Translations under genes and position numbers: made by a program
Notes under the pieces: generated by a model
What the model was told of the DNA's origin: nothing
Seen by the model: only the letters and a program-made list of their open reading frames with translations
The model's database searches: none
Shown: one piece after another, positions 40,501 through 49,102 of the stretch
Layout: every line of letters starts with the position of its first letter
Position numbering within the stretch: the stretch's first letter is position 1
Origin: an uncultured Methanobrevibacter sp.
GTDB taxonomy: Archaea; Methanobacteriota; Methanobacteria; Methanobacteriales; Methanobacteriaceae
Assembly (NCBI RefSeq): GCF_946184425.1
Contig: NZ_CAMHFP010000004.1
Location: 24,026 to 88,025 of the forward strand
Direction: 5' to 3'
Length of the DNA: 64,000 bases

Positions 40501-41157
40501 ATTGTCATTAATGGTATCAAATACATCAAAAAGACTGATGCGAACGGTAATGTCAAACTGTCCATGAATGCGAAACCTGCAACATATTTGATTACTGCTA
40601 TAAATCCTTCAACTGGAGATTATGTTGAAAATACGGTCAAGGTATTGCCTTCAATCATTGGAAATAAGAATATTGTTATGTATTATGGTGCCGCCAAGTC
40701 ATATTCTGTAAAAATAATTGGAAAGGATGGAAAAGCTGGGGGTGCCGGCAAAATGGTATTGTTTAAAGTCAACGGCAAAAACTTTAAAGTCAGAACAAAT
40801 AAAAACGGTTATGCCGGCTTGAAAATTAAATTGTCTCCTAAAGTTTACACAATCACTGCCACTTACAACGGATTTAAGGTTTCCAATAAGGTAATTATCA
40901 AACCTCTTTTAGTGGCTAAAAATATTGCTGTTAAAAAGTCAAATGTGGTTAAATTCAATGTTAAACTTGTCAATTCAAAAGGTAAGGCTCTTAGCGGTAA
41001 AAAAATAACTTTCAGTATAAAAAATAAAAAATATTCAGCTTTGACAAATAGGAATGGTGTGGCTGTTTTGAAATTAAAGCTGAATCCTGGAAAATACATT
41101 GTCAAATCAAGCTACGGTAAATCCATTATTTCAAACGTGATTCTCGTTAAAAATTAG
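34600..41157 (+). CDS. Giant adhesin-like protein, beta-helix plus 13 Ig-like domains
   Basis: Up to 2185 residues. The GTG at 34600 abuts the stop of the previous gene and lies inside the GGTGGTG motif, so initiation at ATT 34612 (IFKKKIIFSF...) is a real alternative. The signal peptide ends in VSA. Residues about 45-960 contain two beta-helix blocks, each opened by an SPDGxDGxxDGSxExPF-type motif. Then I count 13 Ig-like units with the pattern NGxAxLxxxLxPGxYxIxxxYxG, about 80-95 residues each. The last two are Lys-rich, ending ISNVILVKN, without a membrane helix. Co-transcribed with the upstream adhesin; the pair may act as a membrane-anchored and a wall-held partner (inference). Confidence 0.87.
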   Translation: MVFLIFKKKIIFSFLIIFVVISSMALVSASNGNLTAAGDAQQVNHIVHVANGISGNANGSESSPFSSIGDAVLNAQNKSCIILEDGIYKGSSNTGIVIDKDLTIKSNSGTATIDGENKFSFFNIKQGCNLVLINIRFANSNVNDYNQMSAICNRGNLTVINSTFTKMNTMMGAIYNEGDLTVINSKMSDSSSKNMAQLITNIGNCTIINSKISDNPYVVSGVENAVYNFNILKIISSQVTVINSNGGFDEDLFEGANISIIDSAVRDLDMNGGIVNAVNSMFDGKNFFRNANVSVADSTFTKDPSILSIHYSNFTAIHSVFSSYMSTGHSNLNITYSIILDGIVGGGLNGYLYAPYNWWGSNKGPSFSYFKYHNTSMWAVASFDYESGEIPVSPNGTFTVMLNKWNDGNNTFEFGQNEYIPSTTVKFESQNGKFKYSSLVLNKTVSNYLLDNVLDSQVFAVIDSQRLMLTVGNGLSQNTYFVSPDGHDGPDDGSYEKPFLTLQYAVSRVGNGNTICMLPGMHKNIANCDVNIDKNLTIVGMGNAVLQRANAKNLFTIREWASLDIKNIKFIVADRAYSNELFVVSGGNLNINNCSFTEITAPEVIYTSSGKNKPAQVIIENTKFYDIVGSAVMGNPVIKVYDSTFEKFAPYYHRSGIESYNCVFPVTRSIEIYDSLFKDNVIGIVNLHPFTYSNSLLGVSASEVAEKFAVYAYIENTVFENNVFRDNSNYYGSNGIGLNIYNNHGSFHGFVNNCSFINNKGAILAADTVENSRFISNTGQANMGNPIVTASLINNSVFISNVNMYKNGEAFIGEGIASANLILNSVFIQNKAAFGGAVSDTKEIHYSVFVNNTAQYEGSDIYSYDGDVDYSSNWWGDNQKPGSDRIFKFLGTLTLNDWVIMTLEYLSNEEIRAGLNHVMSNGSLRTLNHEMPQRAVYFSVEGGMISPEITYLIGGSANAVLNYDKNTNDFKAYAKIDNQILDVDVRNSNTKIIMSDVSLKGNQNKFNMTLVNVNGYKISNQNLVVEIIDKNNKSSIFTVKTDESGFAQFNVNYPIGNYTVNVRYLGNGFFDKSGAAAKIQVLPSITYLLAYNHTYYGKNNRFQAFLTGEDGVKLVNLTLRYTIVDSKGNVKSLSVNTDSYGVGEAILSLDVGKYKIRCEYLGDSWYSPSYCEADIEVRPVRSNMTLENVTMYGQGNVYNITLRDGYGTLIRGENVYVVISQANVSDEFTVKTNDNGVASLTINYLPGTYSISARYVGDDLYGPSNGSAVIKVEKVLTIVSGFYHATIPLKGLYNVVLTDMNGRRLINQTVNLNLYQGKLVKKYSANTDGNGEASFVIDLNDGNYLATMDYGGNRWYADSSNGATIIINRQAVLQNIQINASDLMQYYGEDKYFIINFTDPNAYDQYGKEILVTISSGSWSKAYSVYTDAFGLARLQINLNPGEYDISYKYSNSYYNIFGQGSNKITVFRTPTAIFANDMIMNRGDSRILEIFLRDVNNNPVKNMQINASIGDIEYNLTTNGEGIARLVLDLDVGEYIVKYDFNNPNYISSSSQSRILVTDSDKTQSNIISSDAIGLDNQSLNFVVYLKDALGNGIASSQVALDILSFDGDVVLSKSALSDEAGRAVFNLNLDMGKYIAKVSYGGNNFYLGSSNSNSIVIESKDNRIKTVLYAGSLQLSDSSKFYVALSDENGTLIENASITFKIGNKQYISKTDGHGKAYLNVSLSPDVYSIVAVFSGDIGHRKSQVSSKIFISGISTQLHAQKLVKYYRNGTQFHALLLDSDNNPISGKSISVLLDGVVYNCTTDAEGWITLNIELKPGFYEVECHYYAEDSSQNSFDRTNITVLSTVIGQDAVKYYGDSPYLNVTFLNGAGEIIDNSSFIINIDGKNYHAILNNQKAFYFDLNLIPGQHSISFTNPYDGLCVSYKLTVLPTVVANGFTKVFNNGSYYLASFVDKKGNPLKNRNVDIVINGIKYIKKTDANGNVKLSMNAKPATYLITAINPSTGDYVENTVKVLPSIIGNKNIVMYYGAAKSYSVKIIGKDGKAGGAGKMVLFKVNGKNFKVRTNKNGYAGLKIKLSPKVYTITATYNGFKVSNKVIIKPLLVAKNIAVKKSNVVKFNVKLVNSKGKALSGKKITFSIKNKKYSALTNRNGVAVLKLKLNPGKYIVKSSYGKSIISNVILVKN

Positions 41158-41187
41158 TATTCGAAATATAAAAGGAAAGGTTAATTA

Positions 41188-41215
41188 AAATAATACCTGT
41201 GGAGTATTATTTATT
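41188..41215 (+). terminator. Hairpin after the 2185-residue adhesin gene
   Basis: AAATAATAC (41188-41196) and GTATTATTT (41204-41212) form a 9-bp stem with a 7-nt loop, followed by TTATTTTATTG. Thirty bases downstream of the stop. Confidence 0.6.
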
Positions 41216-42187
41216 TTATTGATCTTTTCATCTGTTTTATTAAGATTAATAAATTTTTTTAAAAGTATTTTGTGGAATCTTAAATATAAAAAGAGTAATT
41301 TTTTAAAAGCCGAGGGAAAATATGTTCCCTAGACTTAAACTGAAATAATTTTTTTAGTAACAATAGATGTTACAATTAATACTTGGATTCACGTTTTATT
41401 TAAATATATAGTTATTTTAGTTTGCCTAAAATTCAATTTTAATTGTATTCGATTCATTAGTAAAAAATAAATTCTATGAACAGTCAAATATTCATTACAA
41501 TATGTTCAGTCATTTTTTTTAAATTTAACTAAACTTGTTATCATAAATAAAAAAATATATTTGTGTTCATTTTTTTTTTAACTGCTATATAATTTTTCAT
41601 AACATTAGTAGTTTCATATTGAATTTGGTTTTATTGAGTTAATATTTGGAAAAACTAAAATTTAACTCATTATATTTTATTTTAAGGTGTAAGTAAGCAC
41701 TTACACTCGAAAATATTTATATGTAACTTATTTTAGATAATTAATTGTGCTATGGGGAGTTAATTCTTGGAATTGATGTTCGCATGGTTCATAAATTAAA
41801 TATCCGTTTAGTATAAGATGAAGTATTTTATTAGATTTCATACAAATTACTCGATTCAACACTTGTTTGCGGTGTAGCGCTGCAAAAGTGTTAATCTTTT
41901 TCTCCATTATTATCTTTTTTTACAATTTAACTTATTTTATAAATCTTAATCAGTTGGTTAAAGATTAGGACGAAAATGTCTGTAAAAGTTAGGATTATTC
42001 AGGTTATTTATCTTAAGGCCTTTACATTCAATCAGCTCATTGTAAGTTATTTATTAATTTCAGTGCTGATTTAAATCAAAAAAATTATTTAATCTGGAAT
42101 AATTATCATTCAGAATTAATAATATGTTTTAAATATTCTAATTAAAATAATATAAATCATAAAAGAAATTTTTAAGGGGGTGACACA
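41216..42187. other. Near-1-kb gene-free region between surface genes
   Basis: Very AT-rich and riddled with stops in all frames. Inside it are a 20-bp inverted repeat (41687-41706) followed by a TATA-like TTTATATG (41718-41725) and a slightly GC-richer stretch (about 41750-41890) with no open frame longer than about a dozen codons. That arrangement would suit a small non-coding transcript or the remains of a lost surface gene, but I cannot show either. Confidence 0.45.
41687..41706. promoter_or_regulatory. Inverted repeat GTGTAAGT-AAGC-ACTTACAC
   Basis: An 8-bp perfect inverted repeat with a 4-nt spacer, 12 bp upstream of a TATA-like TTTATATG. It could be an operator, or a hairpin with a 4-nt loop if transcribed. 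Confidence 0.5.
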
Positions 42188-42877
42188 ATTAAAAATAGGG
42201 TTGTTTTGATATTATTCATTGGAATTATTCTTATTTCATCCGTATCTGCAATCAGTGCTGCGGAAATTGATGAAAATCAGACTGATGACTTTGCAGTGCC
42301 TGCTGATGAATCCGCATCAGAAGAATCTCAGGAGGTATTATCTGCTTCAGATTCAGCTGAACCTACTTTAGGTAGTTCTAATGCTCCATTGGAATCTAAC
42401 GCATATCTTGTATTGGATAATGATGCTAGTAAAGAAGATGTTCATATTGGAGAGTATTTCAAATGGATTTTAACAGTTGAAAATTACGGTCCTGACACTG
42501 CAAAAAATGTTAAAGTTCACGATTCATTGCCAAGAGGATTACAATATGTCGGACATACTGCCACCAAAGGAACCTTCGATCCTGCAACTGGAATTTGGGA
42601 CATTGGTGATTTAACATTTAAAGACGGTTTTGCACAGTTATTCATTCTTGTAAAAGCGTTAACTAGTGGTGAAAAAATAAATAAGGCATTCATAACCACT
42701 GATTCAAACAATACCAATGAAATAACTTTTGAACAGGAGGAAATCGATGTAAGTGATGATGCAAAGGTATCAGGATTTGAAAAAGAGGCACAGGCAAAAA
42801 TGTATCCTACAGGAAATCCGATATTTTTGATTTTAGTGGCAATATTTGCTTTATTCATTCTGGTTATTAGAAGATAA
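42188..42877 (+). CDS. DUF11-domain surface protein with C-terminal membrane anchor
   Basis: About 229 residues. The first conventional codon, TTG 42206, falls inside the hydrophobic core of the signal peptide. ATT 42188 is 4 nt after GGTGA (42179-42183) and yields IKNRVVLILF, a normal charged start. The frame is closed by TAA at 42173-42175, so no ATG/GTG/TTG start exists upstream. After an acidic Ser/Glu-rich linker comes one DUF11 domain (about 85-190) with WILTVENYGPDTAKNVKVHDSLP, the typical pattern of an Ig-like 'conserved repeat'. A membrane helix, NPIFLILVAIFALFILVI, and a terminal RR end the protein. Possibly an accessory or anchor for neighbouring adhesins. Confidence 0.82.
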   Translation: MKNRVVLILFIGIILISSVSAISAAEIDENQTDDFAVPADESASEESQEVLSASDSAEPTLGSSNAPLESNAYLVLDNDASKEDVHIGEYFKWILTVENYGPDTAKNVKVHDSLPRGLQYVGHTATKGTFDPATGIWDIGDLTFKDGFAQLFILVKALTSGEKINKAFITTDSNNTNEITFEQEEIDVSDDAKVSGFEKEAQAKMYPTGNPIFLILVAIFALFILVIRR

Positions 42878-43005
42878 TCGGAAACATTCTATTTTTTTTA
42901 ATTTTATTTTTCCCAATTTGGGAGACTCTCTGATTTTTTTGCAAAATATTTTAAATGAAATTTTAATTGGCGAATTGTCCATTCTCATTTTTAAAAAAAT
43001 AAATT

Positions 43006-43027
43006 GTAAAAGGTTTTACCCTTTTAC
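43006..43027 (-). terminator. Hairpin terminator of the 1919-residue surface protein
   Basis: GTAAAAGG (43006-43013) and CCTTTTAC (43020-43027) form an 8-bp stem with a 6-nt loop; on the minus strand it is followed by AATTTATTTTTTT. The TAA stop (43024-43026) lies in the stem. Confidence 0.7.
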
Positions 43028-46000
43028 CTGTTGGTAATTATTACTTTTTTGGTTACTTTGTTAAAGTAGCCGTTACCCAAATAGCTGATTACTGCAATGT
43101 AGTTTGCTTTTTTAGTTAATTGGGTAATTTTAAATGTTGCTTTTCCCAGTGAATTGGTGAAAGCGGAGTATGTCCTGCCGTTAACTTTTATGAAAACTTT
43201 CACTTTTTTCATTGCCTTGTTCTTGTCGGTTTTAAGGATTATAGAGTATGGTTTAACTTTTATTTTTGAGTTAAATGTCCTTTTGGCTGCATATATTTTT
43301 GGTGTTGCCTTTTTAACAAGAACCTTGCTTGTGCCGGTTGATTTGATGTAGTTGGCACTGCCTGCAAAAGTGATTTTTATGGCATGTGTCTTAGGAACCA
43401 GATTTGTTGGAATAGCAAAGACAACCTGTCCGTTTGCATTTGTAGTCAGGGTTTTTGAAACTCTGTTAATTACAACGTTAATTTTCTGACCGGATAGTGC
43501 AACATTATTTGCATCTGTCAGTCTGATGATAATGTTTCTGCTTGATCCAAAAGTGGTGATCTGAGTTGTTGCCTTTATCTTGGTTTTCAATGCATTTACT
43601 GTGACTGGAACGCTGACGGATACTGGAGCATGATCCTCGTCAGGTATTGTTGTAACGATTAAAGTGTAATTTCCAGCATTCAGTTTTGAAATGCTGACTG
43701 TGCTGCCGTTAATGTTTACGGTATCGTTTTTACCATTGATAGTTGCATAAAATCCGGTTGCACCTGTGAATGTTATGTTGGTTGTGCCGGTTTTTCCAAA
43801 GTCAAATACTACTGCATTTGAATATGTGACTGTTGATGCAATTTTAGTTACGGTTATTGTCGCTGTTGCTGTTGCAGGGTTGTGGTTTTCGTCACTCACT
43901 GTTGTCACTTCTAATGTGTATGTTCTAACAGTCAGGTTTTTGACTGTTACCATATTGCCTTCTTTTGTTATTTCCGCTTCAGGATGGTCTTTAACAATAG
44001 CATTGTAGTCGCTGGCTCCATCCAGTGTGATACTGGAAGATCCGCTTGCACCGTACTCAAATGAAATGTCGGAAGCGCTGATGGAGGAGTCTGCTCTGTT
44101 TACTTTAAACTCTGCGGTCTTTTCATCTGCGTTAAAGTATTTGTCTCCTTCAAATGCAATGGTTAGGGAGTAATTTCCTGCATTAAGATTGCTCATGCTG
44201 TATGTTCCCTTGCCGTTTGTGATGCTGATTTCCTCACCGTCAACGGTAACTTTGCCTGTCACGTTTGCATTGATTTCTATGTTTATGGTTGCGGTTTCAC
44301 CAAATATGATGTCAAGAGCGCTGATGTTTAAGTTCGGATTTTCCTTTGCTTTGACAACAATGTTTGTTGTTTTACTTGCTTTTAGATATTTGTCATCACC
44401 TGCGTAGTTGACTTCAACAGTCAGATTGCCGGAAATTAGGGTTTTTATTGTGGTTGTGGCTTTTCCGTCCATCAATGTTATTATGTTGCCGTTTATATCT
44501 ACAATTCCAGTGGCATTGGCGATTGTTATGGTAATGTTCAAATCACTTCCTTCAATCGCTTCACCAGCAGTTATTTCAATGACAGGAGTTAATTTAGTAA
44601 CCTTGAATGAAGTAGTATTTTCAACCGGATTATAGTCATCATTTCCTTCAAATTTAACAGCAACATCATAAGTTCCAGCTTTTAAACCTGAAATATTTTG
44701 ACTAGCTTTACCGTTTGTTACAGTTACAGTGTAATTAAAACCACCAGCACTAACTAAAACTTCACCATTGATTGCTTCATCCATTTCAATATTGACAACA
44801 GCAGTTTCACCGAAATTGATGTTTTCTACTGTAACTTTTAAGTCAGAATCAGCAGGAACAGAAGCAGCTTTAACAGTGAAGTCATTTTGATAGAAGTCCC
44901 AGTCTCCATAAACTGTTTCTTCACCATGGCCAAATTCTACCCAAATATGTGTACCTTCATCAAGAACACCTAAATCTATTGCAACTGGTCCTTTACCGAT
45001 GATGTCTTCTAAAGATTCTTTGGAATAGATTTGATTGTCTTTGAATATTGCATATTCATTGTACCAGCGTGGGAACCAGTCATCAACATCATCCACATCA
45101 GGAACAATTTTTTCAGAATCCCCAATGATAATTTCAAGTGAATAACCGTCCCAATCACCTTCAGGAATATCAGCGTAAATTATGGTGTGAATTCCATCAT
45201 CTTCAGTGGTTGAACCCATTGTGAAATTCATGTCTCCTTTTTGTTTTACAACTGTGAAAGTGCCGCTGCCGATTTCAACAGGCTCATCACTACCTTTAAC
45301 CAAATAGACAACAGCATTATAATCACCAACATCAAGGAATCCATATTCATTTAATAATTCTTTATCGAATTCTCCAGGGGTAACTTTCCACAAGTCACAA
45401 AGTTCCATTTCACCATCGTCATCTTCCGCATAGAATAAAGTGGTGCAATTGAATGCCAATTCATCATTAATATAAATTAATATTCTGTTGGATTCAGAGA
45501 GTACATTATCACCGAATTTGAAAGTGAACAGGAACGGCACACCATGTTGATATCGGGATTCATTAAGAATTACAACTCCCGCATAATCCGGATTGAGATT
45601 GCATGTAATGTTTCCATTAAATACTTCAGTATAGTCAGGACTGAAATATTCTTCAGCATATACACCATCAATATATTCACCAATATTTGAATGGTCATCC
45701 AAACCGCCAGGAACGCTTGGGTAGTGAACAATTCTGATATTATAAGTACCTGATTCGTTAATTCCCAAATCAGCCAATGTTATATCCAGTTCAGAAGCTC
45801 CTTGAGCATGACCTGTTAAACGGAAGAGTTCAAGTTCTCTTCCCCAATAGCTTCTGACATAACTTAGAAATGCCTCTTCATCAGGAGCAAATCTATCATT
45901 ATAATCATCATCTTCTTCTCTCCAATCGAAATTATCTTTCCAGGTATTGAAGCTTACATTTCCTAAATTCTCAACTTTTTTTCCGTTTACATATATAATG

Positions 46001-48783
46001 AAATATCCTCCACCAAGATCAATGTAGATGGATTGTCTGTCTGAATCTGACCAGAGATGTATTGCAGTATCAGATTCATGCAATATCAAATCATCTGAAA
46101 CTTCAAAGTGGAACTGTTTTTCTATATCCTCTTTTAGAACAACCTTATAGAGATAGTCATCAAATCGGATACGTTTTTGGATTAATGAATTGACCCCATA
46201 AGTAAAGCTGACCAATATGTCTTTACCTTCAGGAAGCATGTCCATAATTTCATCCAGTCCGATAAAGTATGTATAACCTACACTTCCATAGTCATATTCC
46301 TTATCGCATTCAGACAAGGATTTTGAAAATATGTCAGTTGTGCCGTCATTAACAGTTACAGTTCCTTCAGTTATATTAAGTGCATTGGATATTGTTATAA
46401 TAACAAATCTACCATCAAATTTAGGACCCATCAGTTCAGGATTGTTTGTGGTTCCTGTAGTTAGATTACCATAGAATGCATCAAATTCTAGGCGTTTTAA
46501 ATCAATATCATCATGTCCAATGAAGTATGTACCATTATCTTCTAAAATGATATCATTATATTCGTTATCTTCTGTAATTGCAGATTCCCCATTTCCAAAT
46601 TTAGCTTCAAGACGGAAAGTCAGCATATCCTTATCTTTGAATTTTGTCATATCCAAAGGAACTTCAAATCCAAGCGCATGTCGACTTGAACTGTAGAATC
46701 CATAAAGATCACGCACATTTAAAGTTTCATATTCCTGCCCATTTAAAATTATATGAAGAGTTACTTCAATACCGTCAAACTCATCTTTTTGCGGAATAAA
46801 TACACGACCCACATCAACATATGAAACCTTTTCAAATATGTATCCATCTTCATCTTGAGTGTTGAATTCGAATATAATGTCTTCTAAAAATTCTTCTTCA
46901 CCATCCTCTTGTTCTTCACCGTCAACATGACCTATCCTATAACGATATACTTCAGAATCAGCATTTGTAACAGTAAGAGTGAATATTCTGAATGCACCGT
47001 CAGCTTCAAATCCCAAATCACTTAAAGCCCATACTTTCCATTCACCATAATCCTGTGAAGTAATTTCATAAATTTCTTCATGAATTTGTTCCAAATCATC
47101 ATCAGTTTCTTTTTCTGTAATAATTGTTACAGTACCTTCAGCATTTTGAGGAACATATAATCTCATGGTTTCGGTAGTAAATTGAATCATTGCTCTGAAA
47201 ACATCTTCATTAAATTCAGATACGCTTATTGTCTTGTTTAAAAGGATTTCAGAATATTCACCATTACCAAATTCAACTGCAATGGTGTATTCTCCTGCTT
47301 GAGAGATTCCTAACGCTTCCAAATCCCAATCATTGTATGTTCTGTCATTTTCATCATCGAATTCAACTTCCCATGACACCACTTCATCATCATTTACATA
47401 TATGTGGAAAATAGCTCCTTCATAATCTCTTGGAGCATCAATTGATATTACATTGCCTTCAGCATCTGTGTAAAGAATTCCTCTTTCATCGTTTTCATCC
47501 CAAATACCAATGTAAAGTTCATCATCTTCAGAGTTTAATTCTTCAAATCTGATAGTGTTTTCACCTAAAAAAATCTTGTACTCCTTGCTTGCAACTTCAT
47601 TGCCGTCTTCATCTAAAAACGCGAAAACAACAATATCCTCATCTGAAAGATTATTCCAATTAGTTAAGCTATTTGGTGAAAATGAACAGACATAATGTCC
47701 ATCACTCTCACTCCACCAGTGGGCGCCTTCTTCAAAGTTGACTGATTCCTCGAATAAAGTGTAATCTCCACTGGTTACAATTACTTTACCATCTGTAACA
47801 TCACTTGGAAGATTAATCCATACAAAATCATTGTCATCATTTGCGGATAACTCATCACCAGACACATCAATACTAACATAATCTCCAGGATTGTGAGCAT
47901 CCAATTCAAATCTAATAATATTCTCATTAATCACTAATTTATAGTTAGCACCATTCCATATTTCATTACCTTCCTCGTCTAAAAAAGCAAATCTGAATAC
48001 AGTTCCATCATCGATATCATCGAAAATATACCTGCCGTTATCACTTAAGGAAATATCATATATATGATCATCTCTAATATGGTTAGGATTAAAATCATTT
48101 AAAGCTTTATTAAATAAAAATATATCATCTTCAGCCACAATAGAAATATTTCCATTCATGTTCTCTGGAACAGTGAGAGCAGCTATGAAATATCCACTTA
48201 AATCTGGAGAAGAAACATCAAATCCTTGTGGATCATCATCAAGCCAAAGTTCAAAAGAGTTTTCCTCACCTTCATTTTCTCGAGGCAATACATTAAAAGC
48301 AGTACTTGCACTTCCGCAAGTTACAGAATAATATCCCACAGGCAAATCATAAAATTCTAAAGTTCCAACACCGCCATTAGCAATTAAAGAAAAAGTTTGA
48401 TTAGAAACAGTTATTTGAACTTCACCATCTGGCCCATGATAAATAACAGTTGCATTTTCACCTTCATAAATATCTGAAGCAGAAAGGCTAATCACATTAA
48501 AATTAATATCTGTTGAATTAGAAATTATATCCCTTTCTGAAGATTTGAGAGCGTCAATGCCTCCCCGATTAGATACCAATTCATCATCTGAAACAGCGAC
48601 AACTTCATTCTCACTGTTTTCAGAAATTTTTTCATCATCAACAAAAGCATCAACAGACACTTCGTCGACATCTTCACTAACTGTCAGATTGTCTGATGAG
48701 ACATCATCACTTGCACTGACAGCTCCAATTGTTAAAATAGCCAGCAACACCAATGTTACTAGCATTAACTTTTTAACCTTCAT
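43024..48783 (-). CDS. Giant acidic surface protein with C-terminal Ig-like repeats
   Basis: A 1919-residue secreted protein; ATG 48783 follows GGGAG and opens a clear signal peptide (MKVKKLMLVTLVLLAILTI... ending in VSA). The first about 1300 residues are markedly acidic (Asp/Glu-rich) and built from poorly conserved repeats of roughly 100-130 residues, with recurring FxFxDEDGNEVxSxEYKI-like and DLGINESGTYNIxV-like endings; these look like divergent beta-sandwich domains. No beta-helix is seen. The last about 620 residues carry about seven Ig-like units (AGNYSLTIAFEGDKYFNA-type), and the final one is Lys-rich and ends KKVIITNR. No membrane helix. Surface display is likely, function unknown. 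Confidence 0.83.
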   Translation of the reverse strand: MKVKKLMLVTLVLLAILTIGAVSASDDVSSDNLTVSEDVDEVSVDAFVDDEKISENSENEVVAVSDDELVSNRGGIDALKSSERDIISNSTDINFNVISLSASDIYEGENATVIYHGPDGEVQITVSNQTFSLIANGGVGTLEFYDLPVGYYSVTCGSASTAFNVLPRENEGEENSFELWLDDDPQGFDVSSPDLSGYFIAALTVPENMNGNISIVAEDDIFLFNKALNDFNPNHIRDDHIYDISLSDNGRYIFDDIDDGTVFRFAFLDEEGNEIWNGANYKLVINENIIRFELDAHNPGDYVSIDVSGDELSANDDNDFVWINLPSDVTDGKVIVTSGDYTLFEESVNFEEGAHWWSESDGHYVCSFSPNSLTNWNNLSDEDIVVFAFLDEDGNEVASKEYKIFLGENTIRFEELNSEDDELYIGIWDENDERGILYTDAEGNVISIDAPRDYEGAIFHIYVNDDEVVSWEVEFDDENDRTYNDWDLEALGISQAGEYTIAVEFGNGEYSEILLNKTISVSEFNEDVFRAMIQFTTETMRLYVPQNAEGTVTIITEKETDDDLEQIHEEIYEITSQDYGEWKVWALSDLGFEADGAFRIFTLTVTNADSEVYRYRIGHVDGEEQEDGEEEFLEDIIFEFNTQDEDGYIFEKVSYVDVGRVFIPQKDEFDGIEVTLHIILNGQEYETLNVRDLYGFYSSSRHALGFEVPLDMTKFKDKDMLTFRLEAKFGNGESAITEDNEYNDIILEDNGTYFIGHDDIDLKRLEFDAFYGNLTTGTTNNPELMGPKFDGRFVIITISNALNITEGTVTVNDGTTDIFSKSLSECDKEYDYGSVGYTYFIGLDEIMDMLPEGKDILVSFTYGVNSLIQKRIRFDDYLYKVVLKEDIEKQFHFEVSDDLILHESDTAIHLWSDSDRQSIYIDLGGGYFIIYVNGKKVENLGNVSFNTWKDNFDWREEDDDYNDRFAPDEEAFLSYVRSYWGRELELFRLTGHAQGASELDITLADLGINESGTYNIRIVHYPSVPGGLDDHSNIGEYIDGVYAEEYFSPDYTEVFNGNITCNLNPDYAGVVILNESRYQHGVPFLFTFKFGDNVLSESNRILIYINDELAFNCTTLFYAEDDDGEMELCDLWKVTPGEFDKELLNEYGFLDVGDYNAVVYLVKGSDEPVEIGSGTFTVVKQKGDMNFTMGSTTEDDGIHTIIYADIPEGDWDGYSLEIIIGDSEKIVPDVDDVDDWFPRWYNEYAIFKDNQIYSKESLEDIIGKGPVAIDLGVLDEGTHIWVEFGHGEETVYGDWDFYQNDFTVKAASVPADSDLKVTVENINFGETAVVNIEMDEAINGEVLVSAGGFNYTVTVTNGKASQNISGLKAGTYDVAVKFEGNDDYNPVENTTSFKVTKLTPVIEITAGEAIEGSDLNITITIANATGIVDINGNIITLMDGKATTTIKTLISGNLTVEVNYAGDDKYLKASKTTNIVVKAKENPNLNISALDIIFGETATINIEINANVTGKVTVDGEEISITNGKGTYSMSNLNAGNYSLTIAFEGDKYFNADEKTAEFKVNRADSSISASDISFEYGASGSSSITLDGASDYNAIVKDHPEAEITKEGNMVTVKNLTVRTYTLEVTTVSDENHNPATATATITVTKIASTVTYSNAVVFDFGKTGTTNITFTGATGFYATINGKNDTVNINGSTVSISKLNAGNYTLIVTTIPDEDHAPVSVSVPVTVNALKTKIKATTQITTFGSSRNIIIRLTDANNVALSGQKINVVINRVSKTLTTNANGQVVFAIPTNLVPKTHAIKITFAGSANYIKSTGTSKVLVKKATPKIYAAKRTFNSKIKVKPYSIILKTDKNKAMKKVKVFIKVNGRTYSAFTNSLGKATFKITQLTKKANYIAVISYLGNGYFNKVTKKVIITNR

Positions 48784-49102
48784 AATATTTCTCCCAATAT
48801 TTAAAGTATTATTTACTTATAAAGTTTTTGCAGTTGTCTTTATATGTCTAATATCTGTTTAGAAAGTATATAAGTGATGTAAAGTTTTTTGTTTATGCTG
48901 CTTGCCGGTTTCAGTTTCCCTTTATTTGTCTAAAAAAGAGGTTTGTAATTTATTTTTACATCATGGTGATATGTATTCTAATTTTTGCATTTAATCGGTT
49001 TTTAATTAATTTTTAAAAATTTCATGTAATTTTAATCATTTTTTTAAAAAACCATATTATTTATATCAGTTTGTACAAATTTAATATTAAAGAATGGTTA
49101 TT
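48784..49102. other. Divergent promoter region: surface protein and regulator
   Basis: AT-rich gap between the minus-strand 1919-residue surface protein gene and the plus-strand winged-helix gene. A TATA-like TTTATATC (49059-49066) lies about 40 bp before ATG 49103. No RNA gene seen. Confidence 0.5.

Noticed and set aside
42911..42923. Small palindrome TCCCAATTTGGGA after the DUF11 gene.
   Set aside because: The spacer is too short to form a stable hairpin and no T-run follows directly.
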